From positions 111,214,643-111,278,642 of the forward strand of contig NC_062220.1 in the NCBI RefSeq assembly GCF_902686445.1: DNA of 64,000 nucleotides, in the 5' to 3' direction. Below, in pieces: positions 13,186 to 24,917 of the stretch. This DNA comes from Sciurus carolinensis. Taxonomy: Eukaryota > Chordata > Mammalia > Rodentia > Sciuridae. The position numbers and the translations under genes are program-made. Under the pieces are notes generated by a model. That model was not told the origin of the DNA, made no database searches, and was given only the letters and a program-made list of their open reading frames with translations. Positions within the stretch are counted from its first letter, which is position 1; each line of letters begins with the position of its first letter.

Positions 13186-16100
13186 AACTCCCCACCAACT
13201 AGGACTCTAATATCTTTAAAAGTCATTTAGTAGCATGCCATGGGTAGGAGAGCATTTATTTATTAAAATAATGATATTTTCATCTAAATTTCTAACCAAA
13301 TTTTGTGCACATTTTCACTTTGAAGCAAAAATTTATCCTATTGTTTCCAATGGCAGCATAAAGTTACTAAAAGGCTGAAAAAGTTTCCCCATTATTCATT
13401 TTGTGGAAAGGATTATTGTGTAGCTATTTCATTTTCATATATGAAGTACAAGTTTATACATATTTATGTAGCAAGACAGTGATAAATTTGTTTTGAGAAA
13501 CTAAATTTATCTGAAATCAAAATGTTTTACTTTTATGGGCATAGTTTATGGCTGCTAAGCATTGCTTTGATGTTTACTTATCTTTGTTGATCAAAGAAAT
13601 ATACATTTACTTTCCTCATTCAGTAATTTTTATACTGCCATTTTTCATATGTCAACCCACTTATGGATAAACCTACCTACAAGTCAAGTCTGAATACACT
13701 GGGCTTGGCTGCAAATACCTGACATGCTTTCCATGACAGATAAGGATTGAGATTTACGGTTTCTCCTTTGCTTCAATTCCCAAGGCTATAGACTTGCTCA
13801 GTATGCACTCTCTCATAGAGAGAGCAGTATTTCTTTGCAATACACAATGTGTCTATATATTTAGTAGGTGACTGTTACATAGTCCAGAACTACTTTAACA
13901 TTATTTTAATTACCTTCACAATTAAAGACCTCACTTTAGATTTTATTTATTCTCTGACTTGCATTACAATCTCATAAAATAATATTAAGAATAAAGATTA
14001 TTAGGACACTGAGATTAAGGACAGTTGGTACTAAATTAAAAAATTATGACAACTCATACTCAAAATGGGCACTTATAAAATAGAGGAAGTATCCCTTAAT
14101 AAAACAATTGCTATCTCAAATAATATGAAGTAAATATTTGTTAAAAGTTGTGAGTAGTGGTGAGAAGATTACTAAGAAGGTAAGAAAATAGAGGCCATAG
14201 CTAAGATTGAAAGATAAGACTTTTCTCAAGTGTGTTTATTTTTGCTGCCTGTATTTTCACTTTTCCCTGGAGACTGTGCAGACTCTATTGCCCTATAAGT
14301 CTCTAAAGAACAATTAAGTAATTGAATATGCACTTCTCCCTGCTGAGTCAATACATTAAATTTCAAGGTTTTAATGGGTAAAATTGAGCGTCACTTATAT
14401 CTCATACATACTTATATCTTATACATGTCAGATCTATTAAATTGAGATAGGAACCATTAAGTTCTAATAAAATATCATTTAGGAAGTTTTTCTTCCTGTA
14501 TTAGTAATAGGTTATTGTATATTTTAAAAAGTCACATGATTATAATTCAATTTCTTTTGGAAAAGTATAATATTGTTACAGTTTCCAGTATATTTAATTT
14601 AAAATAATAAGAAGGGGAGTATAAATATTACTTCAAAAACTTACTGCTTAACTGAATGCAATGTATTCATGTTTGTATTTCTCTTAAGTATATGTGATAT
14701 TTGAACTGTAACTTTCTTTTATTTTTAAATTATCCTAACATATCTAGCACAATGCTCACATAATGCATATTTCCCCATGATATATTTTATAAAAAGGCAT
14801 TTTAAGAATTATATAGAACAGTAGGAGCCTTCTGAATATTTCTCGAATATCCTTAAACATATCCTGTCAAACATTGAGTGTGTTCCTCAGTGGAAAATAA
14901 AATGCCTAAGTAGGAAAGCATTCACTAGGGAAGTTATTTTAATGTTTTACCAGATGAATAAGGGACTTAAGCTATCTCATTCAAATAAAATTTTGGCAGG
15001 AGAACGTGGAGCTCCAATTGCTGACTAAGCTCTACTCAACGTCACAGGGAGACCTTGCCTACACCTGCCTATGTTGTGAGAGAGCTCAGGTGCCTCCACC
15101 TTGCATAGAGACAGCAATGGAGTGTGACATATAAAGGGAAGTGTCATTTTGACGTAATCACTGGAAGATTTATCTGTGGCCTAGATGTTTTTCTGAATGA
15201 TCTTAGAAGATTTTACAAATGGCTCTAGATAGTTGTTGTAGTTTCATTTTGGTTTATAACAACAAAGACACTGTGACCCCTGTATGAGAAGAATGAAGTT
15301 CAGGAACAGCCAAAGTCCACTGGAATTCTGCCAAACATAAGAAAATTTTGGTAGTAAAAGCCTAGAACTAATGTACACTCTACTGCAAATTGCCCAGTGC
15401 CCCTCACCTATTGTGATAGGAGCTGCAGGATGTGAACAGTAAGCCACAAAGCTCAACAATGATGTTGTTACTAACCTGAGCTTTGTATTATGTTCTCATC
15501 CAAAGCACACATAGAAACTGAAAAGAAAGAAAGAAAGAAAGAAACCTAAGAACCACAAGACTCAACTGTACTAGAACTTCACATTGGTGATTGCATAGGG
15601 TCTGACTGAACCCATATATTTCACTAACTAAAAAATTGGGGTGCTTAGTTGCCTGTATCTACCTCACTAGCATTCAAATAATTGCTAATAAATTTCATTT
15701 CATAATGTAGAATGAGACCTTCACCTTAACCACACATTAAAATTCTTTGTATTTTCTTTATTTTGATAATCACTTACCAAAGGGCGACTTAAAAGAAAAT
15801 GTATTATGAGGTTATATAGGTCATTAAAAATGCCAGTTCCACTCAGATTTTTTTTTAGAGTTTTCAATAAACAGATAAATTTATTATTCACTTGACAGAC
15901 ATTGATTTTTCTTTGCAAATTGCCTTTCACCAATTCATACCACATATTTTGTAAAATGTTTCATTGATCATCATCAGTTTTAAAGCACACTATATATTGT
16001 ATTATAGTTGTTGCCCCTTTGAAAGTTCTGATGCTAGTTGCATCTTTGGAAAGGACATGCTATAAGTACTTTGTGGTTTAGTCATTTAAAAAATAATGTA

Positions 16101-16974
16101 AAACTAATATTTTAAAAGATGTTCAGTGCAATAAAGCATGAATTGGAATTTTAAAAGTGTTTTCCAGATATATTCATAATACTTCCAGGAACAGTAAAAA
16201 GAAATTTATTAACTTGTATGGCATCTACACATTAATATAGTTATTTCCATAATTGGACTATGTTTCAACCAGACACTGATTAAGAAGGGCTCCTAAGAGC
16301 ATCAACTGTCTTGGAAAATCTAGCCTGCATATGAGAGTAATGTTTTAGTGTAATATTTAATCTTATGTGAGGAGGTTGAAGAAATTACATCAGGACAGTA
16401 GAGATGTGTAGATCCAAACAATAAATATACAAAGATAAGTCTCTGGCATATTGTGATTTTTTACAAATACTAAGTTATGAGGTCAAAAAGCACTGTCAGA
16501 TCTTCCCGATTCTACTGAAGTGCAGCGGCTAGAAAAAGTATCTTTTTCATTAACACTCCATTGGGGGGGGAAATGGATGACATCCCAGTTTGTAATTTTT
16601 TGGTACACATCTTGGATTTCAGGGCTATTAAATATCCTGAACTCTAAGAAAATTGAGGTGCCTCTTATCAGAGATGAAAGGTATGATCTGGATCACTTAT
16701 GATAAAACATGGAAAGAAGACACAGCTGAGATCTATAATTAGATAGGAAGAATCTATCTAAAAATTTTGGTAGATTTGAAAGACCAAGTTTAGTTTAGTG
16801 TTAAAATAGAGAAACTCTGGTAGCCACAGATACAATGAAAATATTTTCACTTCTATATACTCCATGGGATTAACTCTAAGAAATATAATTAATCTAGATA
16901 ATGAGATTATGGGTTTTACACTTCCACTATCGTGGAAAGAAACTTATTTAAAATATCCTTAGTAGGGGCTTAAT
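13186..16974. other. Intergenic sequence, no gene seen
   Basis: About 3.8 kb, A/T-rich, with only short chance open frames. It includes a (GAAA)n patch at 15,522-15,544 and a G8 run at 16,563-16,570. No SINE or young LINE was found. The part at 15,000-15,480 is less A/T-rich but unrecognised. Confidence 0.5.
15522..15544. repeat. (GAAA)n microsatellite
   Basis: About five GAAA units. Confidence 0.85.
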
Positions 16975-17555
16975 GCACTTTGTATTTAGAAGGAATGTGA
17001 TTCATTGGGGGACAGAAGGTGAGTGTGACCCTTGCTTCTAAATGACTCATTGGGGTCCCCACCTCCAGGTAGTCACATCTTTGTGTAATCTCTTCTATTT
17101 TTAAATGTATGATGGATCCAGTGATGGCCTCCAATGCTAAGAAACAGAAAAAGTGATGAGATATTAATATTAACAATAGATACAAAAGAATATTGCTTCT
17201 ATCTTACTTGCTAGTTCTCTCTTTCTTCTAATGTTCCTGCTCTGAAGAAGCAAGTTGCAGAGGCCCTCAGTACAAAGAGCTGAGGAAAGTCACTGACCAA
17301 TCAATAACCAAGACCATCAGCTCAATAGCTTGTAAGGTATTGGATCCTGTCAGACACCTCTGAGTGAGCCAGTTGAGTCTTCACAGGAAACTGCAGCCTC
17401 CACCAAAATATTGAGTGCACATTGTAAAAGACGCCAAATCACAAGCCCATCTAAGCCATTTCTAGATTCCTCACCACAGAAGCTATTCAATGATATGTGA
17501 ATTATTTCATTTTGCATAATTTATGATATAGTAGTAGATAATTAATACATACTTG
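16975..17555 (+). mobile_element. MLT1-type solo LTR (ERVL-MaLR)
   Basis: The text follows an old MaLR LTR. 'gacccttgcttctaaatgac' is near 17,027 and 'aaaagtgatgagatattaat' near 17,149. 'gctctgaagaagcaagttgc', then 'agaggccctcagt', is near 17,241. 'gattcctcaccacagaagct' is near 17,465, and a degenerate A/T-rich end follows. Internal retroviral sequence was not seen next to it, so it is probably a solo LTR. Decayed, non-coding. Confidence 0.68.
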
Positions 17556-18178
17556 AAGGGCAATGTGGGAAACCTGAAGCCTCGTTCAGTGGTGCAGGCC
17601 TGAAAGAGGATAGAGACCCCTCAGGCGGAATAAGAATCAAGTACAGCCTGGACCCTTCTTTCCTAGAGAGTAAAGGCTTTCAGCACCGGGGAGAGGTGAA
17701 TGTGAAGACTAACTAAGGATGGGAAAATGAAAATGACAAACCATCTATTCCAGAAGACAAGGGAAAACTAAAACAAAACACAAAACAAACAACCATCAAC
17801 AGTTTAAAAATAAATGAAAAATGCTGTATTAAGGTGAACGGAACGTCGAGTTCCACTATAAGAAATGGCAAAGAAAGTTAGGCAGAAATTGGTACCTGAC
17901 AGAAATGGAGATGTACAAAAGCCATATGAAGACCTTCGAAAACTGTTAAAGCTACATGTATTTTCTTATCTTAAATTACTCAAAGTATAATTGACTGCCT
18001 AAAGCAAAAGAAAAAGTAGTAAGACTTTGTTGTTTTACAGCATAAATATAAGTAAAACATATAAAAACTATGACAAATAGAGGAATTGGGAACATACTGC
18101 ATTAAGATTGTTATAATGTATACGAAGCAACATTATATTACTTGAAGGCCAAATCTGACTAATAAAGTGTATGTTGTA
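17556..18178. other. Intergenic or old-LINE flank
   Basis: Unassigned. The stretch near 17,740-17,960 is A-rich and may be old L1 ORF1 sequence leading into the L1 remnant downstream, but I cannot show it. Confidence 0.4.
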
Positions 18179-18372
18179 GCTAGGTATGGTGGCACACCCC
18201 TGTAATCCCAGCCACTTGGGAGCTGAGGCAAGGGGATTAAAGGTTCAAAGTCAGTCTCAGCAACTTATCCAGGCTCTAAGTAACTTAGCAAGATCCTGTC
18301 TTAAAACATAGAAAGAGCTGGGGATGTGTCTCAGTGGTTAAGCACCCCTGAGTTCAATCCCTCATACCAAAA
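18179..18372 (+). mobile_element. B1-dID SINE
   Basis: 'taggtatggtggcacacccc', 'tgtaatcccagccacttggg' and the ID half 'gagctggggatgtgtctcag' with 'gagttcaatccctcatacca'. It lies just upstream of the old L1 ORF2 remnant. Confidence 0.92.
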
Positions 18373-18379
18373 TATAAGA

Positions 18380-18838
18380 AATCCCAAGGAAGCCATGGAA
18401 ATGTCTGAGATTAAAAGGCATTATTAATAAACTAGAAGTGGAGATAAAATGGAATCATAAAAATTACTAAACTCAAAAGATGGCAAAAAAGGGAAAGACA
18501 GATTATAAAAATACACAAAAACATGATGGTAAATATTTTATACAACAAAAGAAAATTGTATAAAACAAAATGATCTGACTGTTTCAATTTAAAAACAGAA
18601 ATTGCCAAGCATATTTAAAAAATACCTAACTGCACAGTATTTAAGGGATACTACTTTAAACATAAAAACATAGATAAGCTAAAATGATGGGAAATGGTAT
18701 ACCACATAGACATTAAAAAACAGCTATTTTGAGACAGAAAATTCTTCAGAGCAAGGATATTTAAGGGCTGGGGCTGTGGCTCAGTTGTAAAGTGCCTGCC
18801 TCACAAGCCCAAGGGCCCCAGTTCAATCCCCAGCCCCA

Positions 18839-18874
<36 letters not shown>

Positions 18875-19500
18875 ATATTTAAGAGGTAAAGAAGGACAGG
18901 TCTTAATTTTAAAGAGATCAATTCACCCAATGAATTACCACTGTAAATGTGTACCAGCTACAGCAAAGCTTCATAATGTGTGAGTAAAATATCTAGTAGA
19001 AATGAAGGGATAAATGGATAATTTCCTCAAAATATGTATTATATCGTGCCCAAATCTGTTCTATCCTGGGAATACAAGGCTGTTATTAATGAAATGATAT
19101 CTATATCAATGAATGGAAAATAACAGAGTTCAGAAATAGAAGCATTCAGATAAAACCAATCAGTTTTCCAAAAAGGTACAATGAAGAAAAGACTGAATTT
19201 CAACAAATGTGCTTGGATATTTGGATATCTATGTGCAAAATAATGAATCTCGTTTCAGACCTCACACTTGCTATGAACATTAACTCAAAATTGAAATATT
19301 CGCTTTAATATAGAAACTAAAAATATAAAATTTCTAGAAGAAAAGTAGCAGAAGATCTTTCTTGGTCTTGGATTAGATGAGAATTTCTTAGTTATAATAC
19401 CAAAATCATGATTCATTGAAATACTAAGTGTGATACAATTGACTTTTTAAAAATTAAGATATTTTAATCCTTAAGAGGTACCATTTACATCTGAAAAATA
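18380..19500 (+). mobile_element. Old L1 ORF2 remnant interrupted by an ID SINE
   Basis: Non-coding remains of an ancient L1 ORF2. 'actactttaaacataaaaaca', then 'tagataagc', near 18,650 matches the endonuclease region. 'gaggtaaagaaggacagg' and 'tcaattcacccaatgaatta' follow after the ID insertion. Further on come 'ttcaacaaatgtgcttggata' (19,199) and 'atttctagaagaaaagtagca' (19,331), from the region past the reverse transcriptase, so a large central part of ORF2 is deleted. Many stops in all frames. Confidence 0.7.
18757..18883 (+). mobile_element. ID SINE with target-site duplication
   Basis: The ID body starts near 18,765 ('ggctggggctgtggctcagt') and ends 'ccccagttcaatccccagcc'. It has a pure A tail of about 33 bases. 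The 9-bp repeat 'atatttaag' at 18,757-18,765 and 18,875-18,883 is its target-site duplication. Confidence 0.93.
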
Positions 19501-19964
19501 GAGATTAAAACCTAGGAGAAAACATGAGCATAATATTTATGAGAATCTACAATTCACAACTTATTTACAACAAATTCTATTATTTCATTATTTACATTTA
19601 ACCTTAAATTTGTCAACAGTTGTAAATGTGTGTAGTAGAATCTTTGAAGGTAAGCAGAATAAGCTGTTAGGTGTTGTTTTAAAGGGACAAGCATAGCATA
19701 TTATTGTTCAATAAAAAAATAACACACACATACACACACAAAAGAAAAGATTAGGCTACTTATTTCTTATGTAATTTAGGAAATAATACTGTCTCTGAGA
19801 TATTTACACTTTTAAAATTGTGTAACATTTATTACACATTTTATGAAAAATAAATGAAACAATGCTTGGGGAAATAGATTATAAAATGTAAAGGGTTATT
19901 TAATTATTATTACTGTTTTAATCAAATTACCACCGAAATGTAAATAATATTTGTGTGTGTGTGC
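19501..19964. other. Intergenic sequence
   Basis: A/T-rich; a short CA tract at about 19,722-19,741. No gene seen. Confidence 0.5.
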
Positions 19965-20043
19965 ATGTGCTGCTGGGGATGCAATATAAAGCTTCACACA
20001 TGCTAAGCAAGTGCTTTGTCACTGAGTTACAAACTCCCAGCCC
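19965..20043 (-). mobile_element. ID SINE (antisense)
   Basis: Reverse complement reads 'gggctgggagtttgtaactc', then a 'cttgcttagcatgtgtgaag' core. Its promoter-distal end runs into a TG tract at 19,951-19,964. Confidence 0.85.
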
Positions 20044-20304
20044 AAATAGCATTCTATGAACAAAACCCTGTCAAATAAACTCATTCATGTATTTTTAAAA
20101 TTTAAGACATCATAGATCACTTAGTTTTAAAAAAATAGATAGAACTAAGTAGAATTTAAAATGAGGACTACATAAATAATTAACCCCAAAATGTATCATA
20201 ATTGATAGTTGAAGTTATTTACATTTTTGTCTAATGTTCTACAGTTAATATTAAGTTCAATGTTGGTAAGAGCCAAGAGGTTAAGCACATTTCATAAACT
20301 AGGA

Positions 20305-20950
20305 TAACGAATTGATGCAGCCACTCTGGAAAGCAGTGTGGAGAATCCTCAGAAAACTTGGAATGGATCCACCTTTTGATGCAGTTATCCCACTCCTCAG
20401 TTTATACCCATAGGACTTAACATTAGCATACTACTGTAATGCAGTCAGATCAATGTTTATAGCAGTTCAATTCACAATAGCTAGATTGTGGAACCAACAA
20501 CCTAGATGCTCTTCGATAGATGAATGGATAAAGAAACTGTGATATATATACACAATGGAATATTATTCATCCATAAAGAAGAATATTATGGCATTTGCAG
20601 ATAAATGGATGGAATTGTAGAATATCATGCTAAGTGAAATAAGTGAATCCCAGAAAACCAAAGGCTAAATGTTTTCCCTGATAAGTGGATGATGATATAT
20701 AATGGGCGTGGGAGATTGAGGGGTGAGAAAAGAATGGAGGAACTTTAGATTATGACATAGCAGGAAATGAGAGGGAGGTGGGTATGAAAAATGGTGGAAT
20801 GAGACAGACATCATTACCCTATGTACATGTATGATTACATGAATGGTATGAATCTACATCATGCACAACCATAGAAATGAAAAGATGTACCCCATTTGTG
20901 TACAATGAATCAAAATGCAGTCTGTAAAAATAAAAAACATTAAAAGAATG
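20305..20950 (+). mobile_element. L1 fragment: ORF2 3' end and 3' UTR
   Basis: Parallels the young L1 from 28,375. 'cactctggaaagcagtgtgg', then 'agaa', begins near 20,322 and 'cttggaatggatccacc' near 20,358. The 3' UTR phrase 'gaatcaaaatgcagtctgta' is near 20,906. 5'-truncated, with frameshifts. Confidence 0.9.
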
Positions 20951-21459
20951 AATATATGTGCATAAAATAAAAGACTCTTTATAATCTCCTTTTCCAATAT
21001 CCTTATTAAAAACAAACAATAATAACAATAAAAACCAGCCTCAAGCTATTCAATTAATGAGCTAGCAATGATAGTTAAAATTGATGAGTTGTCCCAGTGA
21101 CAAAAGACTGGTTATACTTGGTGACTAACCTCAAGGAATTGTGAAAGATGCACTATAAGTCCAATCATTCATACCAGTGAGGGTTATTTCCCTAATCACA
21201 CCGTCATCAAAGTTTGGTTTTATTCTTTCTGGAGGATGTACTCAGAACAGACAAAATATCAGAAGCAAAAGAAAGTAGGGCAAGCAGTGCACAAAGATGA
21301 ACTGAAATAAACATGTCTAGAAAGGTAGACTAATATAAACAGATTTTCTTATACTATGCCTACTTAACTCATGAATAGATTAGCCTAAATTAAAACTAGC
21401 GGCCCATCTACCTTGATTTTGAATTCTTCTTGTGTCCAAGAAGTTAGGTAGTAAGTGAA
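20951..21459. other. Intergenic sequence
   Basis: Nothing recognised. Confidence 0.5.
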
Positions 21460-21592
21460 ATAATTAGATGAGAAAAGAGAAAATAGAAGGAAAGAAAAGG
21501 AAGGGAAGGTAAGAGGGAGGTAGGAAGAAAAGTAAGGCAGGCAGGCAGAAAAGATAAGAAGGAGGGAAAGAGGAAAGGAAGGAAGGCAAGCT
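21460..21592. repeat. Polypurine (GGAA/GAAA-rich) tract
   Basis: About 130 bases almost purely A and G on the + strand, with GGAA and GGCA subrepeats. Low-complexity; the proline/serine/phenylalanine-rich frame opposite it is not a gene. Confidence 0.85.
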
Positions 21593-21892
21593 GCAGTGGG
21601 TTTCCACCTTGAGGGCCAGTACTGTTGTTTGAGTATCCACTCCTCTCCCAAATTAACCTGTGGATCCTGAACTTTCAATGTGATTCCACTGGAAGCTGGG
21701 AAGTTTAGATTGAGGTGAGGTTGTGAGGGTAGAACCCCAAGATGACATTATTATCCTTCCAAGAAGAAGATATACCAGAGATTCTTCTTACCATTTAAAA
21801 ATACAAGAGAATGCAACCATCTACAACCCGGAAAGGGGAACCTCACCATGAAAATGGTCAACTGACACCTTGACTGTAGACTTTTTCTTATA
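21593..21892. other. Intergenic sequence
   Basis: No gene or repeat recognised. Confidence 0.5.
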
Positions 21893-21971
21893 TTTGTTGT
21901 GGGGGGATTGAACCCAGGGCTTTGTGCTTGTGAGGCAAGCATTCTACCAACTGAGCTATATCCCTAGCCCA
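21893..21971 (-). mobile_element. ID SINE (antisense)
   Basis: 'ggggggattgaacccagggc' is the reverse of the B-box side. 'aactgagctatatccctagc' is the reverse of the 'ggctagggatatagctcag' start. Well preserved. Confidence 0.92.
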
Positions 21972-22029
21972 CTTGATTATAGACTTTCTAGACTCTAGAA
22001 TATCAGTTATATCCTTCCTCTCTTTTGCT

Positions 22030-22037
22030 CCCTCTCT

Positions 22038-22077
<40 letters not shown>

Positions 22078-22078
22078 A
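22030..22078. repeat. Compound (TC)n(AC)n microsatellite
   Basis: About 15 TC units followed directly by about 9 AC units. Confidence 0.93.
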
Positions 22079-22684
22079 GCACACCTTCAAACATATTCAC
22101 CACAAATATCGCAAACACAGAATCTAATTTCTTGCTCCCTAAGAGCGCTGGATTTAGGGTAAATCATTCCACTTTCAATGACATGTTCTTATATCCTGGA
22201 TCTGATTAGAATAAAAAAGTTGATTTAATGACAATCTGAGGGATTTAGCAAGGCTTATTTGTTCAAGTTCTTCGGTGTTCTGTGTCTTCAGAGAGAAGTA
22301 CATTTTTTTCCTCTAGTTACAGGCAGAAGAGGCCAGTGGGAGAGAGACTTTCCTACTCCTGCTGTCTTTTCAAATGCCAAAGAGTCATATTTTGGGGTAG
22401 AGTGCCCTGCACCCTATCACTATATTTATTAAAAGGGTAAAAAATTTTGCTCCAAAGTATCCGATTTCTTCAACAATTTCAGGATCTTTATCAATAGGAA
22501 CTAATTTGTTGTTCCTAATCATCCTACTATGCAAGCATGATGACTTTCTACTTTATATTTGGAGATCAGTGAGGTTGCAATCTGCCTTCCAGTTCATGTA
22601 GGTAGGAGTGGCAGACTTGTAATTGTACATAATCAGTTTGATCCTAGGACCTGGTCTTTAATTCCCATGCTCTGCTGCTTTAAT
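22079..22684. other. Intergenic sequence upstream of the young L1
   Basis: No gene seen. The junction with the L1 is placed by the target-site duplication. Confidence 0.55.
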
Positions 22685-22696
22685 AAAATCAACTGA
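22685..22696. repeat. Target-site duplication, left copy of young L1 A
   Basis: The 12-mer 'aaaatcaactga' occurs here and at 29,008-29,019, exactly bracketing the L1. Confidence 0.9.
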
Positions 22697-23798
22697 GAGC
22701 ACAGCGCTTGGACTCGGAGCAACCACTGGGGCTCCGGGCGGCTGCCTGAATAGGAGCTGCGTGGCGAGCTGTTTAGACCCAAAACGACCGCTTCTGAACA
22801 CCGGGGGGCTGCCCGGAGGAAGAGGAGAAGCGCGGCGTGTCGCTTGGTCTAGGAGTGACTGCATCAGAGCCACAGGTGGTTGCCAGAGGAGGAGGCGAGT
22901 GGTGAGTTGATTGGACTAAAAGCGACCGCTCCTGAACACCCGGGGAGCTACCCCAAGGGGGAGGAGGAGGAACAGGGCGGGTCACTTGGACTTGGAGTGA
23001 CTGCCTAGGGCTACGGGCGGTTGGTGGGAGGAGGAGAAACGAAGTGAATTGCTTGGGCTCCTAGTGCCTGCGTCGGAACACCGGCCGCTGTCCAGAGGAG
23101 GAGGTGTGTGGCGGGTCTCTGGGTATCCGAGCTATTGTACGGGACTCCAGGTGGCGGCTCAGAGGAGGGGCCACATAGCCAGGTGATTAGGTGCAGAACA
23201 GGGTCCCAGGAGCTAGGTGGCTTCTTGCTGGAAGAGCCGCACCTAGACATGCCTAGGGGCGGAGCGAAGTTTTCAGGACTGGGGTCAGATTCTCTGGGAG
23301 AGGCAGCCTAGGGAGACTCGCCTGCGAAGGGTGAGGCTCCCAGGCCCAGGAGGTAGGTCCGGGCCCCTGGGAACGTTGCAGAAGAGGACAGCCCAGCCCA
23401 GGCGGTAGTTGTAGATTGAGGGAAACCTCTAGGAGGGGAACTGAGCAGCGAGACGTCCCCACCGAGTGAGTCTTCCCTGCCAGGTGAGGTTTTCCCACAG
23501 GGACGGTAAAACCAGAGACACAGGCACAAACAGGGCCTCAGCCTGAAGCCTAGTTTCCAGTTGGATGACCATTGGTCAACAAGTGGAGGCACCTCTGCCC
23601 ACTGGCAGGGAATATATGCCACCTGAGGGTCACCACCCCTAGAGAGGCAGCTTCTTCATGGAGCTCCGCATTATCAACTTCCTCCAAGACTTCAGGCTAC
23701 TGAAGGATAAGAGGGGATATACTAGCAATCTTCAAGGACATTATAAGTCAATAGAGGAAATCTGCAATATCTTAAGGACCCACTGATTCCTGAACAAT
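22697..23798 (+). promoter_or_regulatory. L1 A 5' UTR (truncated internal promoter)
   Basis: G/C- and CpG-rich leader, very unlike the flanks. It has one ~138-bp unit at 22,750-22,887, starting after 'aatagga' and ending 'ggttgccaga'. A related half-unit follows, then unique leader from about 22,990. Copy B has three such units. By analogy with known L1s this is the internal Pol II promoter region, but its first part is missing. Open frames across it on both strands are low-complexity and not genes. Confidence 0.8.
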
Positions 23799-24846
23799 AT
23801 GAGAAAACAAGGGAAGAAAATGCCCCAAACAAATCTAGATGATACATCAATAAAATCCAACGACAGCATGGCAGAAGAAATGACAGAAAGGGAGTTCAGA
23901 ATGTACATAATTAAAATGATTAGGGAAGCAAACGATGAGTTGAAAGAGCAAATGCAGGCATTGAATGATGAGATGAAAGAGCAAATGCAGGCATTGAATG
24001 ATAGCACCAATTGACAGTTAAAAGAGCAAATACAGGAAGCAAAAGATCATTTCAATAAAGAGTTAGAGATATTGAAAAAAAACCAAACAGAAATCCTTGA
24101 AATGAAGGAAACAATAAACCAAATTAAGAACTCCATAGAAAGCATAACCAATAGGATAGAACACCTGAAAGATAGAACTTCAGATATTGAAGACAAAATA
24201 TTTAACCTCAAAAACAAAGTTGAACAAACAGAGAAGATGGTAAGAAATTATGAACAGAATCTGCAAAAACTATGGGATATCATGAAAAGGCCAAATTTGA
24301 GAATTATTGGGATTGAGGAAGGCTTAGAGAAACAAACCAAAGGAATGAATAATCTATTCAATGAAATAATATCAGAAAATTTCCCAAATCTGAAGAATGA
24401 AATGGAAAATCAAGTTCAAGAGACTTATAGGACTCCAAATACACAAAATTACAACAGACCCACACCAAGGCACATTATAATGAAAATACCGAACATACAA
24501 AATAAAGACAGAATTTTAAAGGCTGTGAGAGAAAAGAACCAAATTACATTCAGGGGGAAACCAATACGGATATCAGCAGATTTTTCAATCCAGACCCTAA
24601 AAGCTAGAAGGCGCCTGGAACAACATTTTTCAAGCTCTGAAAGAAAATGGATGCCAACCAAGAATCTTATACCCAGCAAAACTTACCTTCAAATTTGACG
24701 ATGAAATAAAATCATTCCATGATAAACAAAAGCTAAAGGAATTTACAAAAAGAAAGCCAGCATTACAGAACATTCTCAGCAAAATATTTCATGAGGAAGA
24801 GATAAAAAACAAAGAAGCATATCAGCAAAGGGAGGAATTACCCTAA
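23799..24846 (+). pseudogene. L1 A ORF1 (nucleic-acid chaperone), disabled
   Basis: Encodes an ORF1p-like protein starting MRKQGKKMPQTN: an N-terminal coiled coil, an RRM-like part (MKRPNLRIIGIEE near codon 160) and a C-terminal domain (TPRHIIMKI, then ISADFS). ORF1p coats L1 RNA as trimers. Lesions relative to copy B: a CGA to TGA change gives a stop at 24,012-24,014, and one inserted base near 24,611-24,613 shifts the frame at KARR. The usual terminator is lost (TAA to TAT), so the frame runs on to 24,846. The coiled coil has an extra in-frame 11-codon unit (23,934-23,966 and 23,967-23,999). Confidence 0.93.
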
Positions 24847-24917
24847 AGGAACTGTGAAATAAAGGAGGAACCAAGATGTTTCAAAAAAGAAATAAATAAA
24901 TAAATAAAATTTTAAAT

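Noticed and set aside
18765..18838. tRNA-Ala gene
   Set aside because: The body is tRNA-like with A- and B-box resemblance but ends in a poly-A tail with a target-site duplication, so it is an ID SINE. The same holds for the other ID copies.
22658..23622. Several 60-104-codon frames on both strands in GC-rich DNA
   Set aside because: They lie in the L1 5' UTR, have low-complexity proline/serine/glycine content and change with repeat-unit number. The same applies to 59,960-61,242.
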